The notes: generated by a model not told the origin, from the letters alone. Shown: positions 1 through 6,506, numbered from the stretch's first letter. The stretch: 6,506 bases of DNA from Candidatus Atribacteria bacterium 1244-E10-H5-B2 (GCA_003575245.1 NMQN01000612.1:1-6506), one strand, 5' to 3'. Made by a program: numbers and translations.

Positions 1-1
1 A

Positions 2-961
2 ACAAGAAGAGGGCAATCAAGAAGAGAAATTGGCCATGGTTCATTGGCAGAAATGGCCTTAAGAGCCTTAATTCCTTCAGAAGAAGAATTTCCTTATACT
101 ATTCGGATTGTTTCTGAAATTTTAGAATCAAATGGTTCTTCTTCTATGGCTTCAGTTTGCGGTGGGAGTCTGTCCTTATTCGATGCCGGAGTTCCTCTAA
201 AAAGACCTATAGCTGGAATTGCTATGGGATTAGTAAAAGAAGATGAAAACGTAGAAATATTAACCGATATTTTAGGTATAGAAGATCACTATGGTGATAT
301 GGACTTTAAAGCTGCCGGAAGTAGTAAAGGCATTACTGCTATCCAAATGGATTTGAAAATTGCCGGTATTTCAAAAAATACATTGAGCGATATATTAAAG
401 AGATCAAAAGAAGCAAGATTATATATTCTTGATGAAATGAATAAGTCAATATCAAAGTCAAGAGATATTTTATCTGTTTATGCACCAAAAATATCAGTTA
501 TAAATGTTGACCCCACTAAAATTGGCATGGTAATCGGTCCCAGCGGAAAAAATATTAAAAAAATTATAGAAATAACCGGCGCCTCTATCGACATTAAAGA
601 TGATGGAGAAATATTCATAGCTTCAACAGATGGAAAATCTCTGAAGCAAGCAAAAAAAATGATTGAAGATATGGTGAGAGAGGCTAAAGTGGGGGAAACA
701 TATGAAGGGAAGGTAACCAGGACAACTAATTTTGGAGCTTTTGTAGAAATATTTCCTGGCAAGGAAGGATTAGTCCATATTTCTAAATTATCGCATAAAC
801 GTATAGGAAGAGTTGAAGATGTAGTTAGAGTCAATGATAATATATTAGTTAAAGTTATTGGAATTGACAATCAAGGTAGAGTTGATCTAAGAAAAGTGGA
901 TAGTAACGAAAATAATATTGTAGAAGGTGACATTGATAAAAAAGATGAAAATTACGATTAA
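2..961 (+). CDS. pnp: Polynucleotide phosphorylase, C-terminal part (5' end outside the window)
   Basis: PNPase degrades RNA 3' to 5' by phosphorolysis, releasing nucleoside diphosphates, usually as a cytoplasmic trimer and often within an RNA degradosome. The frame is open from base 2, and its first codons already encode the conserved RREIGHG segment, so the TTG at 44 is internal and not a start. About 319 of the usual ~700 residues are present. Visible in order: the second RNase PH domain with the phosphate-binding [13 protein letters not shown] motif (nt 128-166) and the metal/catalytic set in [10 protein letters not shown] (Asp at 284-286, Asp at 302-304, Lys at 308-310, matching E. coli D486, D492 and K494). 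A KH domain follows with its GPSG loop at 536-547, then an S1 domain from about 690 to 895 ([15 protein letters not shown]). The end of S1 reads GRVDLRK, seemingly one residue shorter than the common GRxxLSRK. A short acidic tail ends the protein. Dut follows after 39 bp. Identity is very secure. Confidence 0.97.
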   Translation, partial: TRRGQSRREIGHGSLAEMALRALIPSEEEFPYTIRIVSEILESNGSSSMASVCGGSLSLFDAGVPLKRPIAGIAMGLVKEDENVEILTDILGIEDHYGDMDFKAAGSSKGITAIQMDLKIAGISKNTLSDILKRSKEARLYILDEMNKSISKSRDILSVYAPKISVINVDPTKIGMVIGPSGKNIKKIIEITGASIDIKDDGEIFIASTDGKSLKQAKKMIEDMVREAKVGETYEGKVTRTTNFGAFVEIFPGKEGLVHISKLSHKRIGRVEDVVRVNDNILVKVIGIDNQGRVDLRKVDSNENNIVEGDIDKKDENYD

Positions 962-1000
962 TATTAATAGCTGTAATATAAAAAATAAATAAATTAAAAA
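962..1000 (+). other. AT-only-like pnp-dut spacer lacking a Shine-Dalgarno
   Basis: These 39 bases are almost all A and T, with only two G and one C near the left end. I see no GGAGG-like sequence at the usual distance from the dut ATG and no hairpin that could end pnp transcription. This suggests read-through from pnp and SD-independent initiation of dut. Confidence 0.5.
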
Positions 1001-1483
1001 ATGGATTTGGCTGTGGAGAATAATAAAATTGAAATAAAAATAGAAAAAGTGAAAGGATGCGAGGATTTACCTTTACCTATTTCCACAAGCGAATTATCTT
1101 CTGGAGTTGATTTGTTATCCGCAGAAGCTTTAGATGCTGTATTAAAACCGGGTAAGATAAAATTGATTTCCACCGGAATTAAAATTATGATACCTAAAGG
1201 CTACGAAGGGCAAATTAGACCTCGAAGCGGTTTAGCCCTTAAGCATGGAATTACTGTTTTAAATACTCCAGGCACTATTGATTCAGATTATAGGGGTATT
1301 GTAAAGGTAATATTAATTAATTTAGGTGAAGAAGATTTTATTATACAAAGAGGAGATAGAATAGCTCAATTAGTAATCCAAAAAATATTTTTCCCTAATT
1401 TTAAAATTGTAAAGACCTTGGATAAAACCAAAAGAGGAGAATGTGGCTTCGGACATAGCGGAGTAAAATGCAGTAACAAGTAA
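1001..1483 (+). CDS. dut: Deoxyuridine 5'-triphosphate nucleotidohydrolase (dUTPase)
   Basis: This trimeric Mg2+ enzyme hydrolyses dUTP to dUMP and diphosphate, keeping uracil out of DNA and supplying dUMP for thymidylate synthesis. All five trimeric-dUTPase motifs are present in 160 residues: motif 1 SGVDL (34-38), motif 2 PRSGLA (74-79), motif 3 GTIDSDYRG (91-99, with catalytic Asp94), motif 4 RGDRIAQL (117-124) and motif 5 RGECGFGHSG (145-154). Motif 5 resembles the E. coli form GEGGFGHSG but has Cys148 where Gly is usual. The ATG at 1001 is the only in-frame ATG near the N-terminus and gives about eight residues before the first beta strand. No clear Shine-Dalgarno precedes it: the upstream 39 bp are nearly pure A/T, so translation may rely on an unstructured A-rich leader (inference). 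The gene is probably co-transcribed with pnp. Its stop codon lies inside the repeat array that fills the downstream spacer. Confidence 0.96.
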   Translation: MDLAVENNKIEIKIEKVKGCEDLPLPISTSELSSGVDLLSAEALDAVLKPGKIKLISTGIKIMIPKGYEGQIRPRSGLALKHGITVLNTPGTIDSDYRGIVKVILINLGEEDFIIQRGDRIAQLVIQKIFFPNFKIVKTLDKTKRGECGFGHSGVKCSNK

Positions 1484-1569
1484 TAAGTAATGAGTAATAA
1501 GATTAAATTTCCTAATTCCTAAAGCAGGTTACTTATTACTTAATTACTTATCACTCATTACTTATTACT
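1479..1569. repeat. 17-bp perfect inverted repeat behind dut
   Basis: The arm 1479-1495 (AGTAATAAGTAATGAGT) is the exact reverse complement of 1553-1569, with a 57-bp loop that itself contains related ACTTATT words able to pair in alternative registers. In RNA this could fold into a long AU-rich stem directly behind dut. There is no U-run after it, so it is not a classical intrinsic terminator, but it could protect or define the dut mRNA 3' end (inference). The left arm covers the dut stop codon. Confidence 0.8.
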
Positions 1570-1672
1570 ATATCTACTGTATCTACTGTGCGCTGTACGC
1601 TATGATATTTACTCATTACTTATTACTCATTACTGTATCTACTATACGCTAAACGCTGCACGCTCTACGCTA
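1553..1672. repeat. Duplicated composite repeat unit
   Basis: Two successive blocks, 1553-1602 and 1611-1672, have the same internal order: ACTCATT/ACTTATT heptamers, then TATCTACT words, then CGCT heptamers ending TACGCTA. ACTCATTACTTATTACT is identical at 1553-1569 and 1611-1627, and TACTGTATCTACT is identical at 1575-1587 and 1631-1643. This indicates a higher-order duplication of about 58-62 bp, with later gain or loss of individual heptamers. Confidence 0.75.
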
Positions 1673-1723
1673 TTTTTTCTTTACTATATACTAACGACTA
1701 GTACACTAACGACTAACTTAAGC

Positions 1724-1729
1724 GGAGGT
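1724..1729 (+). promoter_or_regulatory. Strong Shine-Dalgarno of the phosphate transporter gene
   Basis: GGAGGT lies five bases before the ATG at 1735. It is the best ribosome binding site in the window, fixes the transporter start, and marks the first gene of the second block. It sits just outside the repeat array. Confidence 0.85.
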
Positions 1730-1734
1730 ATTCA

Positions 1735-3348
1735 ATGACCACTGAACTAATCTTTGGCATGATGGGAGGTCTGGGATTATTTTTATACGGAATGCAGCTG
1801 CTCAGTGATGGCTTACAAAAAATTACCGGCGATAGAATACAAAAAATTATGGAACTATTAACCAATAAACCAGTAATGGGTGTTGCAACAGGAACCTTAT
1901 TAACCTCCATTATACAAAGCAGCAGTGCTACTGGTGTTATAACCGTTGGTCTTGTAAATGCAGGTTTGTTAAATTTAAAACAAGCCATAAGCGTGATTGC
2001 CGGAGCCAGTATTGGTACTACTATAACTGCTCAAATTGTTTCTTTTCGCTTAGAAAAATATGCTCTTCCGGCAATTGGCATTGGTTTTATCATTAATTTT
2101 TTAGCTAAAAAAAGAAGCTATAAATATTTTGGCCAAATATTACTCGGTTTTGGTATATTATTCTTAGGCTTATACACTATGTCTCATGCAGTAAGCCCAT
2201 TAAGAAGTTATGCTCCTTTTATTAATTTATTAGCAAGCATCTCTCACAACTTTTTTTTAGGTATATTAGTTGCTACAATTTTTACTGCGATAATTCAGAG
2301 CAGTAGTGCAAGTATAGCCATTATAATTGCTATGTCTATACAAGGCATGATTGACTTAGAAACAGCAATACCATTAATTTTAGGCAGCAATATCGGGACT
2401 TGCGTTACAGTTTTAATTGCAAGTATAGGAAGTTCTGTAACCGGAAAGAGGGTGGCACTTTCTCAATTTGTTTTTAAAACATTAGGAGTATTGTTATTTT
2501 CATTGTTTATAACCAAATTTACATATCTGGCATCCTTAACTTCAATTGCTATCCCAAGACAGATTGCTAATGCTCATACCATGTTTAACATAATTGATAC
2601 TATGATATTACTTCCTTTTCTTAATGTTTTTGTTAAACTTATTGTTAAAATTTTACCCGGCGAGGAAATTGTCATTAAGAAAGGTCCTATCTACCTAAAT
2701 AAGGATATGTTAAATACACCATCTATAGCTTTGAGTCAGGCAACTAAAGAATTGGTTAGGATGGGCGAAATGGTTGAAAGCATGTTAAATGATGTAATGA
2801 TGTCTTTTATTCAAAATGATCTAAATATCCTAAAAAGTGTATATTTAAAAGAAAAGGTGGTAAATACTTTAGAAAAGGAGATTACTAAATACTTAGTATT
2901 GATATCCCAACGGTCTCTTAGCCCTAAACAATCAAAAATACTAACAGATTTAATGAATATAGTAAATGATATAGAAAGAGTAGGTGACCATGCTGAAAAT
3001 TTAGCTGAGCTTACCGAAGAAAAAATAAATGAAAAATTGCCTTTTAGTGAAAAAGCTTTAAGTGAACTAAAATTTATGTTTTCTAAAGTTCAATTTTCTT
3101 TTAATAAATCAATCTCGGCATTAAAGAGTAGAGATATAGGGTTAGCGCGAAAGGTGGCTCTGAAAGAAGATGAAATTGATAAAATAGAAAAAGAACTTCG
3201 TGCTAATCATATAAATAGGCTAAACCAGGGCATTTGTTATCCTGAATCCGGTGTTATTTTTTTAGATTTACTAAGTAACTTAGAAAGAGTTGGAGACCAT
3301 GCTAATAATATTAGTTTGATGGTAATTGACGAACTGTCCAAAAGTTAG
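1735..3348 (+). CDS. Na+/phosphate cotransporter with C-terminal PhoU-like domain
   Basis: This is a membrane protein of the Na/Pi-cotransporter (PF02690, NptA/YjbB-like) family, 537 residues, expected to move inorganic phosphate with Na+. The N-terminal 300 or so residues are hydrophobic and carry the family's internal duplication. Each half has a QSSS signature, at 61-64 (IIQSSSATG) and 188-191 (IIQSSSAS), followed by a glycine-rich GASIGTT or GSNIGTC segment. Roughly eight to ten membrane segments are likely. From about residue 330 the chain becomes soluble and helical, with two PhoU-type metal-binding motifs, ERVGDH at 414-419 and 517-522 (Glu414/Asp418 and Glu517/Asp521). In related proteins this cytoplasmic domain is thought to regulate transport or phosphate signalling. 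Direction (import or export) cannot be read from sequence; YjbB of E. coli has been linked to export. The gene heads a packed block, with uppP starting 8 bp downstream. Its own promoter must lie in or near the repeat-rich spacer, unless transcription continues from dut. Confidence 0.92.
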   Translation: MTTELIFGMMGGLGLFLYGMQLLSDGLQKITGDRIQKIMELLTNKPVMGVATGTLLTSIIQSSSATGVITVGLVNAGLLNLKQAISVIAGASIGTTITAQIVSFRLEKYALPAIGIGFIINFLAKKRSYKYFGQILLGFGILFLGLYTMSHAVSPLRSYAPFINLLASISHNFFLGILVATIFTAIIQSSSASIAIIIAMSIQGMIDLETAIPLILGSNIGTCVTVLIASIGSSVTGKRVALSQFVFKTLGVLLFSLFITKFTYLASLTSIAIPRQIANAHTMFNIIDTMILLPFLNVFVKLIVKILPGEEIVIKKGPIYLNKDMLNTPSIALSQATKELVRMGEMVESMLNDVMMSFIQNDLNILKSVYLKEKVVNTLEKEITKYLVLISQRSLSPKQSKILTDLMNIVNDIERVGDHAENLAELTEEKINEKLPFSEKALSELKFMFSKVQFSFNKSISALKSRDIGLARKVALKEDEIDKIEKELRANHINRLNQGICYPESGVIFLDLLSNLERVGDHANNISLMVIDELSKS

Positions 3349-3353
3349 AGGAA
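3347..3353 (+). promoter_or_regulatory. Shine-Dalgarno of uppP overlapping the transporter stop codon
   Basis: AGAGGAA begins within the TAG stop of the transporter and ends three bases before the uppP ATG at 3357; counted from the AGAGG core, the spacer is five bases. The overlap suggests translational coupling between the two genes. Confidence 0.7.
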
Positions 3354-3356
3354 TAT

Positions 3357-4184
3357 ATGTCATTAATATTATTAGGGCTAATACAAGGATTAACTGAATT
3401 CTTCCCGGTGAGCAGTTCCGGGCATTTAGTAATAGCTAAGTATTTCTTAAAACTAAATTTACCAGGTGCGGCATTTGAAGCATTTTTACATTTTGGAACA
3501 GTTGTGGCTGTAATAGTACTCTTTAGAAAAGATATTAAAGAATTAGTAATTTCTTTTTTTGACAGCATATATAAACTATCTCATGGAGAAAATATATTAA
3601 ATATTTTTAAAAATAATTTATCATCAAAACTCGCCTGGTTTTTGGTGATCAGCACCATACCGGCAGCAATTATTGGATATACTTTTAGTTCTTATTTTGA
3701 AATACTTTTTAGTAAACCAATAATAGCTTCCTTTATGCTAACTATAACCGGAGCCTTACTTTGGTTCGGTAATAAAAAATTCTCAGGGGGTAACAAGAAT
3801 ATTTCAGAAATTACTTGCAAGGATGCTATTTTTATAGGATTAGCTCAAGCTGTTGCTATTATCCCAGGAATATCGAGGTCTGGTTTAACTGTTATTGCCG
3901 GAATGTCAAGAAATTTAGATCGAGTATTTGCGGCAAAATACTCTTTTATACTATCTGTGCCGATCATTTTAGGTGCTTCGATGTTTAAAATGAGGGAATT
4001 ATCTTCTTTAAATATAGATTTACCTATTCTGATATTATCCGGGTTAGTGGCGGCTATATCGAGCTATGGGGCTATGAAAATATTTATAGGGCTATTAAAA
4101 AATCGGAAAATATACTTTTTTTCCTACTATCTTTGGATTTTAGCTGCTTTGACAATTTTAATAATTTTAGCGAGAGGGTGTTAA
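3357..4184 (+). CDS. uppP: Undecaprenyl-diphosphatase (UppP/BacA family)
   Basis: This integral membrane enzyme dephosphorylates undecaprenyl diphosphate to undecaprenyl phosphate, the lipid carrier of peptidoglycan and other envelope polymers, and releases phosphate; overproduction of family members gives bacitracin resistance. The 275 residues match the usual family length of about 265-280. Both signatures are present: QGLTEFFPVSSSGHL at 10-24 and PGISRSGLT at 170-178. Compared with E. coli BacA, Glu14 corresponds to E21, His23 to H30 and Arg174 to R174. Gln10 stands where E. coli has E17, a substitution I recall as common in the family. The hydrophobic profile suggests about seven or eight membrane segments, with a charged loop near 74-92. 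The ATG at 3357 places the first motif at the normal distance from the N-terminus. Its position between a phosphate transporter and ftsK suggests co-expression with envelope growth and division. Confidence 0.96.
   Translation: MSLILLGLIQGLTEFFPVSSSGHLVIAKYFLKLNLPGAAFEAFLHFGTVVAVIVLFRKDIKELVISFFDSIYKLSHGENILNIFKNNLSSKLAWFLVISTIPAAIIGYTFSSYFEILFSKPIIASFMLTITGALLWFGNKKFSGGNKNISEITCKDAIFIGLAQAVAIIPGISRSGLTVIAGMSRNLDRVFAAKYSFILSVPIILGASMFKMRELSSLNIDLPILILSGLVAAISSYGAMKIFIGLLKNRKIYFFSYYLWILAALTILIILARGC
4172..4180 (+). promoter_or_regulatory. Shine-Dalgarno-like sequence supporting the TTG start of ftsK
   Basis: GAGAGGGTG lies inside the last uppP codons; its AGAGGG core ends ten bases before the TTG at 4189. 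The next in-frame ATG is at residue 34, beyond the first membrane helix, so TTG is the only start that preserves that helix. Confidence 0.55.
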
Positions 4185-4188
4185 AAAG

Positions 4189-6345
4189 TTGAAAATAAAG
4201 AAAAAGAATACTAAAAATGAAACCATAAGTATCATAATTATTTCATTTTCTTTGTTATATATTTTCGCTTTTATCTTCACTGACAAAATGGGAATTATAG
4301 GGAAAATTATTTTTCAAACTGCAACTCGCAGTATTGGTCTTGGTGCCTATATCTTCCCCATCTTATTATTATTTTTGGGAATTGTAATTCTTTTTAATTA
4401 TAAACCACCCAATCCTTATCATAAACTCTTCGGTGTTAGTTTTTTATTTATTATATTCCTTATATTTATCCATCTTAGGTTACTTTTACTGGAAAATTCA
4501 TATTCATTGGCAATGAAAGGGGCTGGCGGAGGTTTGCTGGGTTATTATTTTGCCAATTCCTTATACCTTTACTTTGGAACAAAAGGCGCTTATCTTGTTC
4601 TGATATCTCTCAGCTTAATATCTGCCTTGTTCATAACCAAAGTTTCCTATTTTAATATATTTAGTAACTGGGGAAACAAAATTAAAATTATATCGATTAA
4701 TTTTTATAATATTTTAGAAAATATAGGAACAAAAATATTTAAAATTTCAAAGCGTAAAGAGGAACCCGATTATCAAGAATACGAAAAAGATGAAATACCT
4801 AAAAAGATATTTAAAATAAAAAGAACAACGGAAAAAGAAAAAGAATTAGAAGAAGAAACAATTTTCGATAGAGATTACCAGGAACCAAAACAGGAACCTG
4901 AAGTAGATAGATATCAAGTTCCACCCCTATCTCTACTATCTGACTCCTACGCTGAAGATAAAACAGATACCAAATTAAATATTGAGGAAAACGTAAAAAT
5001 ACTCGAGAATACCTTCACTAATTTTGGAATTGATGCAAAAGTTGTTGGGGTTATCCAGGGGCCAACTGTTACCCGGTATGAAATTCATCCTGCACCCGGG
5101 GTTAAAATATCTAAAATAACTAATTTAAGCAATGATATTGCTTTGTCTTTTGCGGTAGCCTCAGTCAGGATAGAAGCACCAATACCCGGTAAAAATGCTG
5201 TAGGAATCGAAGTCCCTAACCGCATGAGAATAAATGTGTATTTAAAAGAAATATTGCAAAGTAGTGAATTTCAAAATGAAAAATATAAATTACCCATAGC
5301 TTTAGGAATAGATATTGGAGGTAAGCCTATAATCGCAGATTTAGTCGAACTTCCTCATCTATTAATTGCCGGGGCAACAGGATCAGGGAAAAGTGTATGT
5401 ATTAATAATATAATATTAAGTATAATTTATAAACTAAGCCCGAAAACAGTAAAATTTATTATGATCGACCCAAAAAGAGTAGAGTTAAATATTTATAATG
5501 GCATTCCGCATTTATTAATACCTATTATAACCGACATAAGTCAAGCCATTAAAGTATTAAACTGGGTGATTTCTGAAATGGAAAAAAGGTTTAAAATATT
5601 TGCGGAAGCAGGAGTCAGGAACTTAGACGGTTATAATGAATATGTTAGAAATATTAATAATGATACTGACCCCTTACCCTATATTATAATAGTAATCGAT
5701 GAATTAGCTGATTTAATGCTATCTTCTCCGGTAAAAGCAGAGGAATCGTTGTGTAGATTAGCCCAGATGACCAGAGCAACCGGCATACATCTGATAATAG
5801 CTACTCAACGTCCTTCTGTAGATATTATTACCGGTTCGATAAAGGTAAATTTCCCTTCCAGAATTGCCTTTGCGGTTTCTACTCAGGTTGATTCAAGGAC
5901 TATATTAGATCTTAATGGTGCCGAAAAATTATTAGGAAATGGCGATATGTTATTTTCCCCGGTTGGCGCATCCAAACCAATTAGGGCTCAAGGTGCTTTT
6001 GTGGTAGAAAAAGAAATTGGAAATGTGGTATCCTATTTAATGAAGCATTGCCCTCCTCCTGAATATGAACAAGAAGTGTTGGAATATAAAAAGAATAAAA
6101 ATATGCTGCGAGAGACAGAAGAAGAGGAAGAAGATGAATTATTCAATGAAGCTGTTTCTATTATTATTAATAGTAAACAAGCTTCAATATCAATATTGCA
6201 ACGAAAGCTTCGAATTGGTTATACTCGAGCAGCCCGATTGATAGATGTAATGGAGAAAAGGGGAATTGTAGGACCATACGATGGTCGAAATCCAAGAAAA
6301 ATATTAATTTCTAATGAAGAATACTTAAATAAATATGACAAGTAA
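4189..6345 (+). CDS. ftsK: DNA translocase FtsK/SpoIIIE
   Basis: This ATP-driven double-stranded DNA pump acts at the division septum to clear and sort chromosome termini. The 718 residues are compact compared with B. subtilis SpoIIIE (787) and far below E. coli FtsK. Order: a lysine-rich N-terminus, four membrane helices (about 12-31, 48-70, 79-103, 130-155), a short charged linker (about 183-240), the YxxPPLxLL box at 242-250, an alpha domain with GPTVTRYEIHPAPGVK, and the RecA-like motor. The motor has Walker A GATGSGKS (395-402, Lys401), Walker B IIIVIDE (Asp504, Glu505), and the conserved VDSRTILD and GAEKLLGNGDML segments. An acidic stretch of Glu/Asp (about 640-650) leads to the gamma winged helix (about 649-712), which contains RIGYTRAARLIDVMEKRGIVGP, the part that reads orienting DNA octamers. 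All modules are present, so it should be functional. The start is TTG, 4 bp after uppP. Whether it acts mainly in division or sporulation cannot be decided here. The TAA stop is the outer end of an inverted repeat. Confidence 0.97.
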   Translation: MKIKKKNTKNETISIIIISFSLLYIFAFIFTDKMGIIGKIIFQTATRSIGLGAYIFPILLLFLGIVILFNYKPPNPYHKLFGVSFLFIIFLIFIHLRLLLLENSYSLAMKGAGGGLLGYYFANSLYLYFGTKGAYLVLISLSLISALFITKVSYFNIFSNWGNKIKIISINFYNILENIGTKIFKISKRKEEPDYQEYEKDEIPKKIFKIKRTTEKEKELEEETIFDRDYQEPKQEPEVDRYQVPPLSLLSDSYAEDKTDTKLNIEENVKILENTFTNFGIDAKVVGVIQGPTVTRYEIHPAPGVKISKITNLSNDIALSFAVASVRIEAPIPGKNAVGIEVPNRMRINVYLKEILQSSEFQNEKYKLPIALGIDIGGKPIIADLVELPHLLIAGATGSGKSVCINNIILSIIYKLSPKTVKFIMIDPKRVELNIYNGIPHLLIPIITDISQAIKVLNWVISEMEKRFKIFAEAGVRNLDGYNEYVRNINNDTDPLPYIIIVIDELADLMLSSPVKAEESLCRLAQMTRATGIHLIIATQRPSVDIITGSIKVNFPSRIAFAVSTQVDSRTILDLNGAEKLLGNGDMLFSPVGASKPIRAQGAFVVEKEIGNVVSYLMKHCPPPEYEQEVLEYKKNKNMLRETEEEEEDELFNEAVSIIINSKQASISILQRKLRIGYTRAARLIDVMEKRGIVGPYDGRNPRKILISNEEYLNKYDK

Positions 6346-6503
6346 ACTAGCGTATAGCGTACAGCGTATAGTATAAATCAATAAAATAAAAACGTAAAGC
6401 AAAAGAAAAGCATAAAACGTTTAGCGTATAGTATCATAAAAAAATACTTGTTATGTATTTTCGATATGTATACGCTCTACGCTAAACGCTATACGCTAGT
6501 TTA
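6343..6503. repeat. Inverted-repeat element of CGCT heptamers behind ftsK
   Basis: A 161-bp stretch has perfect 18-bp inverted ends: 6343-6360 (TAAACTAGCGTATAGCGT) pairs exactly with 6486-6503. Allowing three mismatches, pairing continues inward to about 28 bp. The left arm is TAGCGTA, TAGCGTA, CAGCGTA heptamers; the right arm is TACGCTC, TACGCTA, AACGCTA, TACGCTA (6471-6498). Between them AGCGTATAGTAT occurs twice (6363-6374 and 6423-6434), and 6418-6428 is the reverse complement of 6478-6488, giving an alternative inner hairpin. There is no coding frame of note. It resembles a small non-autonomous palindromic element or a REP-like mRNA 3' end structure. I see no clear target-site duplication, and the window ends three bases after it. 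Confidence 0.8.
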
Positions 6504-6506
6504 ATG

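Larger units (their letters stand above)
1479..1719. repeat. Mosaic of degenerate heptamer tandem repeats filling the dut-transporter spacer
   Basis: Nearly the whole spacer parses into short words, mostly 7 bp. From left to right: AGTAATA/AGTAATG/AGTAATA (1479-1499), two exact TTCCTAA (1509-1522), an ACTTATT/ACTCATT run (1531-1566), two exact 9-mers TATCTACTG (1571-1588), TGCGCTG-TACGCTA (1589-1602), ACTCATT/ACTTATT/ACTCATT (1611-1631), TATCTACTA (1636-1644), four CGCT heptamers TACGCTA, AACGCTG, CACGCTC, TACGCTA (1645-1672), then ACTAACG-type words (1690-1718). The 7-bp period shifts reading frame and is full of stops, so this is not coding. The first AGTAATA block is the reverse complement of the ACTTATT family. 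Heptanucleotide intergenic repeats (STRRs) are known from filamentous cyanobacteria; whether these are related is unknown. Confidence 0.9.

Noticed and set aside
705..716. KOPS/SRS-like G-rich octamer (GAAGGGAAGGTA) as a FtsK orienting site
   Set aside because: It only approximates the E. coli or B. subtilis octamers, the motif of this lineage is unknown, and one site in a coding region is not evidence.
478..870. Open antisense frames inside pnp and at 1713-1988 and 3311-3568
   Set aside because: They lie fully or mostly opposite conserved, well-identified genes, show no family motifs, and are expected by chance.
1658..1678. Possible intrinsic terminator before the T-run at 1673-1678
   Set aside because: The CGCT heptamers before the T-run all point the same way and do not pair with each other, so there is no GC stem directly upstream.
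1664..1692. Sigma-70-like promoter with TATACT at 1687-1692 before the transporter
   Set aside because: The hexamer at the correct -35 distance has no resemblance to TTGACA, and A/T-rich hexamers are common by chance here. A promoter is likely somewhere in the spacer but cannot be placed.
1479..1719. CRISPR array
   Set aside because: Units are 7-9 bp in direct tandem, with no 25-37 bp repeats separated by unique spacers and no cas genes.
6441..6461. Hairpin AAAATAC-loop-GTATTTT behind ftsK as a terminator
   Set aside because: The 7-bp stem has a single G-C pair and no U-run follows on the + strand; on the - strand the T-run continues the stem, but no gene on that strand is known to need it.
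6504..6506. ATG at the last three bases as the start of another gene
   Set aside because: There is no Shine-Dalgarno before it, only the repeat arm, and no downstream sequence to test it.

Overview
The window is an AT-rich (roughly two-thirds A+T by eye) stretch of bacterial chromosome with five genes, all on the + strand. In order they are the C-terminal half of polynucleotide phosphorylase (pnp, cut by the left edge), dUTPase (dut), a Na+/phosphate cotransporter with a PhoU-like tail, undecaprenyl-diphosphatase (uppP) and a FtsK/SpoIIIE DNA translocase. No RNA gene, CRISPR array, transposase or phage gene was seen. The gene set is housekeeping. A pnp...dut...ftsK/spoIIIE neighbourhood recalls Firmicutes and related deep-branching anaerobes. 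AT-rich coding, TTG starts and repeat-filled spacers would fit an uncultivated candidate lineage such as Atribacterota, but that placement is a guess from style, not a demonstrated assignment.

Layout: pnp and dut (2-1483) are separated by a 39-bp AT-rich gap. A 251-bp spacer (1484-1734) follows and is almost entirely built of short, mostly 7-bp, degenerate tandem repeats of several families. The second gene block (1735-6345) is tightly packed: the transporter and uppP are 8 bp apart, uppP and ftsK 4 bp apart, each with its own Shine-Dalgarno-like sequence. This looks like one operon. After ftsK, the remaining 161 bp again hold heptamer repeats of the CGCT family, arranged as an inverted-repeat element with perfect 18-bp ends.

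Functionally, pnp and dut serve RNA turnover and nucleotide-pool sanitation. The second block links inorganic phosphate uptake, recycling of the undecaprenyl phosphate lipid carrier (which releases phosphate outside the membrane) and chromosome segregation at division. The genes are ordinary and confidently identified. The unusual part is the non-coding DNA: mosaics of heptamer repeats that fill both spacers, share exact 11-17 nt words in both orientations, and begin at or across the stop codons of dut and ftsK.
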